A stretch of DNA of 12,379 nt, taken from positions 1 through 12,379 of the forward strand of contig JAISYD010000078.1 of NCBI GenBank assembly GCA_031270145.1. Reading direction: 5' to 3'. A program made the translations under genes and the position numbers. This document shows, in pieces, positions 6,844 to 12,379 of this stretch. The first letter of the stretch is position 1; every line of letters starts with the position of its first letter. The notes beneath the pieces were generated by a model. The model did not search any database and was not told where the DNA came from. It was given only the letters and a program-made list of their open reading frames with translations. This stretch comes from Planctomycetota bacterium (GTDB taxonomy: Bacteria > Planctomycetota > SZUA-567).

Positions 6844-6925
6844 GGGCGTAAATGCGATGGTGGTTGAGAGAAAATTTCTGACGTTGGCCTCGGTCCCGAC
6901 TGGCCTTGCCGCAAAAGGGGCGCGT

Positions 6926-7441
6926 ATGGTCATCTTGCGAAAAATTATTGATTTCGGAATGCGGGTTCAGTCCATCCTCGGCGCCTTGTGTTTGATAGCC
7001 ATAGTGGTGGTGATTTCCTCCGGAGTCGTTCTGCGGTATGTTTTCAACAGTCCCTGGGCTTGGACCGAGGAAATTATTACCTTTGTTTTCATCTGGTTGT
7101 CGTTCGCAGGAGCCGGCGTGGTCGCGGCCAAGCGACATCATATCGTGGTCGATTTTATCACCGGAATGTTTTCTAGGCGAATGCGCTTCTTGGTGCAGTT
7201 GGTCTCGAATCTGCTAATCATGTCGCTATTGGCCGTCATGTCCGTGTCCACCGCGGCGGTTATGCCGTCGCTGAAACACGGCACCGTGGCTCTTGGCATT
7301 CCGCGGTATTTCTATAATTTGCCCATTCTCATAGTTTCGCTTTATATATTGCTGGTGTACGTTGAGGACATGGTTGCTCTGTTTCGCGGAGACGCGGATA
7401 ATGGCTCCCGCCTCGAACCGCAGAAGGAGGCGGAGTCGTGA
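6926..7441 (+). CDS. dctQ: TRAP transporter small permease subunit (DctQ family)
   Basis: A 171-aa integral membrane protein with about four transmembrane helices. It carries the DctQ signature RYVFNSPWAWTEEIITFVFI followed by WLSFAGAGVVAAKRHHIVVD. It pairs with DctM to form the Na+- or H+-driven permease. The ATG at 6926 is chosen because it has AAAAGGGG just upstream and gives the usual length. In-frame upstream starts exist (TTG 6842, ATG 6857) but would add a charged, non-conserved leader. The stop overlaps the GTG start of the next gene by 4 nt, indicating translational coupling. Confidence 0.9.
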   Translation: MVILRKIIDFGMRVQSILGALCLIAIVVVISSGVVLRYVFNSPWAWTEEIITFVFIWLSFAGAGVVAAKRHHIVVDFITGMFSRRMRFLVQLVSNLLIMSLLAVMSVSTAAVMPSLKHGTVALGIPRYFYNLPILIVSLYILLVYVEDMVALFRGDADNGSRLEPQKEAES

Positions 7442-8727
7442 TTATTCTCATGCTGACCGTCCTGTTCCTGGTATTTTTGTTCGTCGGCATACCTGTCGCG
7501 TTCGCCTTGGGAATTCCGGCGTTGTTCTATTTCCTGGTTGTCGATATCCCCATCGCGTTTGTTTCCCACATCATGATTAGTCCGCTGAAAAATTATGTCC
7601 TTGTGGCGCTTCCCGCCTTTTTGCTGTCTGGACGCATGATGAATTCCACCGGCGTGACCGATCGCCTTTTCAAATGCGCCCAGGCGCTGGTCGGGCGCTT
7701 TCGAGGTGGGCTCGCCTATACAAACGTCCTGGCCAGCGCCATGTTCGCCTCCATGTCGGGCACGGCGGTCGGCGACGCAGGCGGTTTGGGACAGGTCGAG
7801 ATGGAAATGATGGATCGCGCCGGCTACGACAAAGCTTTTTCCGCCGGAATCACCGCTTGCTCCAGCGTCCTCGGACCGCTCATTCCCCCATCCGTTGCCA
7901 TGGTGGTGCTTGGAGCCTCTTCTGATCTCAACATCAGCGCCCTGTTCCTGGGCGGATTTATCCCCGGGTTGCTGATGATGGTCGCCTTGATCGTCAACCT
8001 CTTTTTACGCAGCCGCCTGACCGACTCGGGCAGGAACTGGCCGGTTAACCGTATACCCGCCAATGAGGTGGCGGGCGCAATCCTCAGGGGTTTGCCGCCC
8101 ATGGGCACGCCGCTTATCATCATCGGCGGCATCTCGTTCGGCGTCGTTACCCCCACCGAAGCGGCCGTTCTTGCCATTGACTATTCCCTCTTCCTTGGTC
8201 TTGTCTACGGGGAAATAAGCATAAAAAATCTCTGGACGACGCTTGTCGAAACGGTGGAGACGGTCGGCACCTTCATGATCATCATCTCTATTGCGGGCTT
8301 TTTTACCTGGATTGTCACCAAGGAAGGCCTGCCGGGTATTATTTATCAAGTGCTCGCCCCTGTCGTCAGTTCGAGCGCCACCACCGGCCTGCTTGTGTTT
8401 GGCCTGCTTTTTTTGATATTGGGTTGTTTCCTTGATACCACCGCGGCGATTCTCCTTGTCACTCCCGTGCTCATGCCCATTGTCAGGAGGATGGAGATCG
8501 ATCCCCTCCATTTCGGGGTGGTCATGGTTTGTGCCCTGGTCATCGGCATTATCACTCCTCCGTTCGGCATTTGCCTTTTTGTCGTGGCCGACGTCGCCAA
8601 AATTAGCGTCAAGGTAATCACGATAGAGTGCCTGAAATACTTGCCGGCCATGGCCATCATCCTTGTCGCGATCATCTTTATCCCGGAATGCGTAACCTGG
8701 TTGCCGAAATATCTGTTGAATCTATGA
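7438..8727 (+). CDS. dctM: TRAP transporter large permease subunit (DctM family)
   Basis: A 429-aa protein, the usual DctM length, with roughly a dozen hydrophobic helices. Family signatures are visible: FAIL-like N-terminal helix (VGIPVAFALGIPALFYF), LLSGRMMNSTGVTDRLF, the SGTAVGDAGGLGQVEMEMM loop, CSSVLGPLIPPSVAMVVLGA and the PTEAAVLAIDYSLFLGLVYG segment. It forms the substrate channel. Translation starts at GTG 7438, inside the overlapping GTGA, with GGAGGCG upstream. It is 16 bp upstream of the transketolase N-subunit, so transport and metabolism are tightly linked in one transcript. Confidence 0.95.
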   Translation: MIILMLTVLFLVFLFVGIPVAFALGIPALFYFLVVDIPIAFVSHIMISPLKNYVLVALPAFLLSGRMMNSTGVTDRLFKCAQALVGRFRGGLAYTNVLASAMFASMSGTAVGDAGGLGQVEMEMMDRAGYDKAFSAGITACSSVLGPLIPPSVAMVVLGASSDLNISALFLGGFIPGLLMMVALIVNLFLRSRLTDSGRNWPVNRIPANEVAGAILRGLPPMGTPLIIIGGISFGVVTPTEAAVLAIDYSLFLGLVYGEISIKNLWTTLVETVETVGTFMIIISIAGFFTWIVTKEGLPGIIYQVLAPVVSSSATTGLLVFGLLFLILGCFLDTTAAILLVTPVLMPIVRRMEIDPLHFGVVMVCALVIGIITPPFGICLFVVADVAKISVKVITIECLKYLPAMAIILVAIIFIPECVTWLPKYLLNL

Positions 8728-8743
8728 TAAGGAGTTTTCCCCG

Positions 8744-9571
8744 ATGGACAACGAAACAGCGGCACGTCTGAAGGACAAGGCCAAGCGAGTCAGGCTTGGC
8801 GTCATTGAGGCGCTGGGCGTCAATCGGCCTGGACACCTCGGAGGATCCATGTCGGCGGCCGACATTGTGGCGGTTCTCTATTTTTACAAGATGCGCATCG
8901 ATCCAAAACGGATTGACATGCCGGATCGGGATAAGTTCATAATGTCCAAGGGACATTCGGTTCTCGCCCAGTATTCGGCCCTTGCCGAGGCGGGCTATTT
9001 TCCCCGCGGGGAATTGGCCAAAACCAAGACACTCGGCGCTCTTCTCCAGGGGCATCCGGAGATAAAAACTCCGGGCATTGAGGCAAACACCGGATCGCTT
9101 GGACAAGGTCTTTCCGTCGGGGTCGGCATGTGCCTGGCGGCAAGGATGGATCGTTCGCCGCGCCGTGTCTACGTGGTGACGGGAGACGGGGAACTGGCGG
9201 AAGGGCAGATATGGGAGGCGGCGACCGCCGCCGCGCATTACCAACTCGACAATCTTCGCGCGGTGGTTGACGTCAACGGCATTGGCGGCATGGGGCGAAT
9301 CCGGGAACGTTACAACACCGGTGATGCCTATGCCATCGCCGGCAAATTCGCCGCCTTCGGGTGGCATTCGGCAGTGGTGGACGGTCACGATGTCAAGGCA
9401 TTGGCCGAGAGTTTTGACGTCGTCGACGAAGTTAAGGGCAAACCGTCGGCGGTGGTCTGCCGCACGGTGAAAGGACGCGGTGTGTCCTTCGCGGAAGATA
9501 CCCACCTTTACCATAACCGCGGGCTTGACGAAGAACAACGCGCAAAGGCGTTGGCTGAAATCGGAGCCTGA
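8744..9571 (+). CDS. Transketolase-like protein, N-terminal (TPP-binding) subunit
   Basis: A 275-aa protein equal to the N-terminal third of transketolase or DXS. The thiamine-diphosphate/metal motif is GDGELAEGQIWEAATAAAHY (GDG at 147-149), ending at N178 in VDVNG. Active-site histidines typical of transketolase are present: H31 in PGHLGGSMSAAD, H71 in SKGHSVLAQY and H104 in GHPEIKTPG; TGSLGQG lies at 116-122. It needs the partner encoded 50 bp downstream to form an active enzyme. Split transketolases are known both for the general pentose pathway and for specialised catabolism, for example apulose-4-phosphate transketolase and the sulfofructose transketolase of the sulfo-TK pathway. AAGGAG precedes the ATG. 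Its place in a TRAP/dehydratase operon favours a catabolic role. Substrate unknown. Confidence 0.93.
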   Translation: MDNETAARLKDKAKRVRLGVIEALGVNRPGHLGGSMSAADIVAVLYFYKMRIDPKRIDMPDRDKFIMSKGHSVLAQYSALAEAGYFPRGELAKTKTLGALLQGHPEIKTPGIEANTGSLGQGLSVGVGMCLAARMDRSPRRVYVVTGDGELAEGQIWEAATAAAHYQLDNLRAVVDVNGIGGMGRIRERYNTGDAYAIAGKFAAFGWHSAVVDGHDVKALAESFDVVDEVKGKPSAVVCRTVKGRGVSFAEDTHLYHNRGLDEEQRAKALAEIGA

Positions 9572-9621
9572 ATCATTGCGATACGCGATAATGGAAAACC
9601 TGCCACAGCTTTGGAGAATCG

Positions 9622-10539
9622 ATGAAAACAAGTCAAAGAATAGCCTATGGCGAGGAATTGCTGCAATTATGCCGGGAAAACGAGCGTGTTGTCGTACTGG
9701 ACGCGGATTTGTGTACCGGCACCCAGTCCCAGATTGTTGAAAAAGGCATGCCGGAGCGCTTTTTCGATATGGGCATTGGCGAGCAAAACATGATTGGCGT
9801 AGCCGCCGGCTTCGCCCTGTCGGGCAAGATTCCCTTCTGCCATTCCTTCGCGGTATTCACGGTGAGCAGACCCTTCGAGCAAATTCGCCAGAGCGTTTGC
9901 CTTCCCAATCTCAACGTCAAGGTGACCGGCGCTAGTTGCGGCCTGTCGGACTATGCTGACGGGGCGACTCACCAATGTTTTGAGGATGTCGCCATCATGC
10001 GGGTGCTGCCCAACATGACGATATTTTCACCGGCCGACGCCAATGAAGCCCGGAAAGTCGTTCGTTTAGCCGCCGGCTTGCCCGGCCCGGCCTATATCCG
10101 TATCAATCGCAACGAAATCCCGGTGGTGACGGAGAAAGATGCGCAATTGGAGATCGGCAAGCCGACCCTGATGGCGGAGGGTGACGAGGTGGCCATTTGC
10201 GCCAGCGGCCACATGGTGCATTTCGCCCTTGAGGCAAGGAAAATTTTGGCGGTGCGCGGGATCGGCGCCCGGGTGCTCAATTTCGCCACCATCAAGCCGC
10301 TGGACGCGGCGTCGGTTAGGGCTGCGGTGGCGCCGGCCAAGCGCGTTGTCACCGTCGAAGAACACAGCGTCATCGGTGGATTGAGTGCCGCGATTATGGC
10401 GACTCTGGCTGAAAACCCGCTGCCGATCAGGTGTATAGGCATTCAGGACAAGTATGGCGAATCCTCCGACAGCTACGAAAAACTTCTGGTCCAATATGGC
10501 TTGACGCCGGATCGGATAGCCGAGATGGCGTGTAAATAA
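9622..10539 (+). CDS. Transketolase-like protein, C-terminal (pyrimidine-binding) subunit
   Basis: A 305-aa protein covering the pyrimidine-binding and C-terminal domains of transketolase. The catalytic glutamate that activates TPP is E54 in FFDMGIGEQNMIGVAAGFAL. Further family segments are THQCFEDVAIMRVLPNMTIF, SPADANEA, GPAYIRINR and, in the C-terminal domain, KRVVTVEEHSVIGGLSAAI. Together with the upstream subunit it makes a complete alpha2beta2-type enzyme that moves a two-carbon ketol unit. TTGGAG lies before the ATG. It is the last gene of the operon. A modest stem-loop (CCGGAAA/TTTTCGG, near 10575-10596) follows it but lacks a U-tract, so the operon end is not sharply marked. Which ketose acid or phosphate it uses cannot be read from the sequence. 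Confidence 0.92.
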   Translation: MKTSQRIAYGEELLQLCRENERVVVLDADLCTGTQSQIVEKGMPERFFDMGIGEQNMIGVAAGFALSGKIPFCHSFAVFTVSRPFEQIRQSVCLPNLNVKVTGASCGLSDYADGATHQCFEDVAIMRVLPNMTIFSPADANEARKVVRLAAGLPGPAYIRINRNEIPVVTEKDAQLEIGKPTLMAEGDEVAICASGHMVHFALEARKILAVRGIGARVLNFATIKPLDAASVRAAVAPAKRVVTVEEHSVIGGLSAAIMATLAENPLPIRCIGIQDKYGESSDSYEKLLVQYGLTPDRIAEMACK

Positions 10540-11038
10540 TTCGGTTCATGTCCGCAAATACCTACTTGTATATGCCGGAAACGTTTTGGTTTTCGGACCC
10601 CCATCAATCCCAAACGCTAAGCATGGACAGGAGTTAGGGAACGGGAACAACCAAAAACCATCCGCGCTTGGGTATACTATATACGCGCGGCGCGAAATTG
10701 TGAAAATAGGGAATCGGTCTCCATGCCCAAAAAAACTCGTAAACTGACGCCAAGAAAAATTCGATCCGGCCAGCATGGCCCCTTTTGGATGCGACTGGCC
10801 ATTCTTGGAGAGGGCGGAAAGGCAAAGCAAGATTTTTTCAGGGACGACTACTTATTTTTTGGCGGACCCTAAGCCGCAAAACGCGGCGCCTAGACGGCAA
10901 ACGGATCCGGCGCCCCTTGGCTGACGCCGGATTCATTGTCTTGGTCGGCCGCGTGTTCGGGCGCGGGTTGGAAGCGCGCCAACGGTTGCGGGGCCTTCGC
11001 CAAGTCGGTATACTTGTTGGTTCCGGGCGGGCGTCCTT
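10540..11038. other. Gene-poor intergenic region
   Basis: About 500 bp with no convincing complete gene. It contains a weak stem-loop after the operon (near 10575-10596) and a nested inverted repeat, CCGCGC (10662-10667) with GCGCGG (10685-10690), around GTATA-CTA-TATAC. It also holds a promoter-like pair on the minus strand, a tight hairpin GCCGC-AAAAC-GCGGC (10873-10887), and a hairpin with stems at 10903-10912 and 10925-10934. A minus-strand open frame at the right end may be a gene remnant. The mixture suggests old insertion and decay. Confidence 0.6.
10676..10704 (-). promoter_or_regulatory. Promoter-like sequence pointing toward the operon's 3' end
   Basis: On the minus strand TTCACA (10704-10699) is followed after exactly 17 nt by TATAGT (10681-10676). 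Each box matches five of six consensus bases. The predicted transcript would start near 10669 and run antisense into the end of the transketolase C-subunit gene. No protein gene follows in that direction, so an antisense or small RNA is possible. The -10 box lies inside the GTATA/TATAC inverted repeat, which could be an operator. Confidence 0.35.
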
Positions 11039-11039
11039 G
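10890..11039 (-). pseudogene. Possible 3' gene remnant cut by repeat copy B
   Basis: The minus-strand frame ending at TAG (10892-10890) reads as a plausible protein tail (KYTDLAKAPQPLARFQP..., ending GAPDPFAV) with mostly G/C third positions. It has no start codon, and going upstream it enters repeat copy B, where it meets a TAA. This fits the 3' end of a gene interrupted by the element. I do not recognise the product, and a chance open frame in GC-rich DNA cannot be excluded. Confidence 0.25.
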
Positions 11040-11190
11040 AGACCGTTGACAAATTACCGTCTCGTCGGGTTATGCCGCGTCAAAAGCCGCTTCTCGGATG
11101 ATTTTTGCCCATGACCGCCGGCAAAAATCATCCCGCCGGCGCCTTTTTCCTTGCCTAACCCGGACGATCCGGCAATTTGTCAACCAGCTC
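11039..11190. repeat. Structured dispersed repeat, copy B
   Basis: A 152-bp element whose interior aligns with copy A almost base for base: GTCTCGTCGGGTTAT, then GTCAAAAGCCGCTTC, TGACCGCCGG and CTTTTTCCTTG in the same order. The central hairpin has a perfect 14-bp stem (GGATGATTTTTGCC / GGCAAAAATCATCC). The second stem, CGTCGGGTTA / TAACCCGGACG, pairs with one bulge. Its outer arms differ from those of A (GTTGACAAATT against GTGTTGTTAAAT) but pair with each other. It lies between the gene-poor region and the second regulator, ending 32 bp before that ATG. No clean target duplication is visible (CTT on the left, TTG on the right). Confidence 0.85.
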
Positions 11191-11222
11191 TTGGCCGTTC
11201 AAGCGTACACCTGGAGGCGATA

Positions 11223-11933
11223 ATGGGTCCGACCCACGGCAAGTATGCCATGATCCCCATCAAGCGGACGGACATATTCCAGACCGTCATTCAAAGGTTG
11301 AAGGGTTTTCTCGACAACGGCGATCTCAAGCCGGGCGATCGGCTGCCTTCCGAACGTACCCTGTCGGAATCCCTCGGGGTCAGCCGCACCTCGGTCCGCC
11401 AGGGCCTGAAGGTGCTTGAATCCTCCGGCAGAATCGAAACCAGGGTCGGCAGCGGCACCTATGTCGCCGACGCCTCGAAACGCCGCGGCCAGGAATTGCT
11501 CGAGCTTCTTCAAAAAGGCGTGAACGAGACTTTTCTGACCCAGCTCATCGAAGCGCGGACGGCCCTGGAGAAAATGATTTTCGAGGCGTTCCTGAACGTG
11601 GCCAACCGGAAAAATGTCACCGTATTGCGCAAGCTGGTGGAGCAAAACGCCGAGGAGTTCCTGAATCCGGCCGATGAAAGCCAGGCCGGACTCGACATGA
11701 CCTTCGAACGGAAAATCTGCGAATTGACGGGCAATCCGGTTCTCATGATCCTGCAGCGGCAGGTGCATGATCTTTGGGTCGCCGCCTGGCGGCAGTTTGG
11801 TTTCGTGCCGGAACGGCTTGCCGTTCTGCACGCCGAGCACCTGGGCATTCTCGATTGCCTTTCAAGGGGTGAATACGAAATGGCGACCGAACTCATGGTG
11901 GCGCATGTCGACAAGAGCGTGACGGATTCTTGA
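11223..11933 (+). CDS. GntR-family transcriptional regulator, FadR/FCD subfamily (second)
   Basis: A 236-aa regulator. The N-terminal winged helix (about residues 16-82) has LKPGDRLPSERTLSESLGVS, RTSVRQGLKVLESSGRIETR and the wing GSGTYV. The C-terminal domain is FCD-like, but the usual D-x3-H metal pair reads D158-x3-E162 (DMTFE). H206 and H228 are kept. Ligand or metal binding may therefore differ from the first regulator, with which it shares only family-level similarity. The ATG at 11223 has TGGAGG five nt upstream; the in-frame upstream start at 11151 would lie inside repeat B. Being downstream of the operon on the same strand but 680 bp away, it probably has its own promoter, perhaps partly within repeat B. 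A role in controlling the operon is plausible but not shown. Confidence 0.92.
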   Translation: MGPTHGKYAMIPIKRTDIFQTVIQRLKGFLDNGDLKPGDRLPSERTLSESLGVSRTSVRQGLKVLESSGRIETRVGSGTYVADASKRRGQELLELLQKGVNETFLTQLIEARTALEKMIFEAFLNVANRKNVTVLRKLVEQNAEEFLNPADESQAGLDMTFERKICELTGNPVLMILQRQVHDLWVAAWRQFGFVPERLAVLHAEHLGILDCLSRGEYEMATELMVAHVDKSVTDS

Positions 11934-11952
11934 TGCCGAGTCCGTGCCCTTG

Positions 11953-12096
11953 GGGTCTGTCCATAAATAACTTATACATGTTTAGACAAGGAACCGAGTC
12001 GCGGCGGTAAATTTTCGCCCGTGGTTGGGCAAAAATTTATGAGAGCGGCGTTGGTGACGCGGTATAAACATGTATAAGTTATTTATGGACGAACCC
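11953..12096. repeat. Structured dispersed repeat, copy C (inverted, with 26-bp perfect arms)
   Basis: A 144-bp palindromic element. Its arms at 11959-11984 and 12065-12090 are perfect inverted complements over 26 bp. Beyond them GGGT (11953-11956) pairs with ACCC (12093-12096). Inside, TAAATTTTCGCCC / GGGCAAAAATTTA forms a hairpin with one mismatch. Read against the reverse complement of copy A, the core keeps AGACAAGGAA, AGTCGC, ATTTT, AAAAAT, AGCGGC and TGACGCxGTATAA in the same order. It is therefore a diverged, inverted member of the same family with unrelated arms. It lies between two convergent genes and could also act as a bidirectional transcription barrier. The right edge abuts the TAA stop of the minus-strand gene. 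Confidence 0.8.
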
Positions 12097-12379
12097 TTAT
12101 TCCTGTCCGGCCAGGGCTTCGGCGGCGAACCCCTCGAGATCCCCGACCGCGGCGGCGAAGGCGGCCCGCTGTTCGTCGAACCCCAGGCCGGGAGCGATTT
12201 GGCCGGCCCAAATCTCCTGCAAGGCCGCCCGGGCGGCGATGGCGTTGGGGCCGGCCGCCTCGAAGGCGGCGGTGGGGCCTTGATAGGTCAGCCTCAGCGT
12301 CCTCCCGTTGTCCAGGATGTCGATCCGGGTGGTGGTTCCGGTGGCCGGGTTGTACAGGGTGCCGCCGACTAGGCCGGCT
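12097..12379 (-). CDS. Unrecognised protein, C-terminal part only
   Basis: The last 93 codons of a minus-strand gene that enters from the right edge and stops at TAA 12099-12097. The visible part begins with a beta-like stretch (GGTLYNPATGTTTRIDILDN, then GRTLRLTYQG). It then becomes an alanine-rich probable helix (AAGPNAIAARAALQEIWAGQ) and ends GDLEGFAAEALAGQE. Strong G/C third positions and the fold-like pattern support it as real coding DNA over the plus-strand open frame in the same place. I do not recognise the family. Its stop codon coincides with the edge of repeat copy C. Confidence 0.65.
   Translation of the reverse strand, partial: AGLVGGTLYNPATGTTTRIDILDNGRTLRLTYQGPTAAFEAAGPNAIAARAALQEIWAGQIAPGLGFDEQRAAFAAAVGDLEGFAAEALAGQE

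Noticed and set aside
10723..10872. Small plus-strand ORF of 49 codons starting MPKKTRKLTPRK
   Set aside because: It has only a weak ribosome site and no recognisable family, and it lies in decayed-looking DNA. A basic N-terminus alone is not enough.
10785..11114. Plus-strand open frame of 109 codons
   Set aside because: It runs into repeat copy B, is Arg/Gly-rich as expected from an off-frame reading of GC-rich DNA, and has no good ribosome site.
12070..12372. Plus-strand open frame starting inside repeat copy C
   Set aside because: The opposite strand has better codon bias and a protein-like sequence. This frame is Gly/Pro-rich and begins within the repeat arm.

Overview
The window is a GC-rich bacterial catabolic locus built around one long plus-strand operon (1614-10539) for the uptake and breakdown of a small hydroxy- or sugar-acid. 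The genes are strongly biased to G/C in third codon positions. The solute-binding protein carries a lipobox. These traits point to a GC-rich bacterium, probably Gram-negative, but the sequence does not fix the phylum.

Layout. At the left edge, on the minus strand, is the 5' part of an enolase-superfamily (RspA/ManD-like) sugar-acid dehydratase (212-1). Upstream of it on the same strand is a FadR-type GntR regulator (1137-430). A 476-bp divergent control region (1138-1613) holds the regulator's promoter with two matching inverted repeats, and a good sigma70-type promoter for the operon. The operon then runs: IlvD/EDD-family dehydratase, FAD-dependent oxidoreductase, beta-hydroxyacid dehydrogenase (GarR/3-HIBDH family), TRAP transporter DctP-DctQ-DctM, and a transketolase split into N- and C-terminal subunits. 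About 500 bp of gene-poor DNA follows. Then come a second FadR-type GntR regulator (11223-11933) and the 3' end of an unrecognised minus-strand gene (12379-12097).

How the genes may work together (inference). The TRAP system imports a carboxylate. The FAD enzyme and the IlvD-type dehydratase would turn hydroxyls into a keto acid. The split transketolase would remove a two-carbon ketol unit. The GarR-like enzyme would reduce the remaining semialdehyde, for example tartronate semialdehyde to glycerate. There is no kinase, aldolase or isomerase in the window, so a transketolase is the only visible carbon-carbon-cleaving enzyme. I do not recognise this exact gene set as a described pathway.

The most unusual non-coding content is a family of three structured repeats of about 150 bp (A 242-392, B 11039-11190, C 11953-12096) around the locus. 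They share a related core, with C inverted. Each has different terminal arms that are nevertheless complementary within the copy. A fourth site (396-429) looks like the arms without the core. Element edges sit next to TTA, and in two cases that TTA is the TAA stop codon of the adjacent minus-strand gene.
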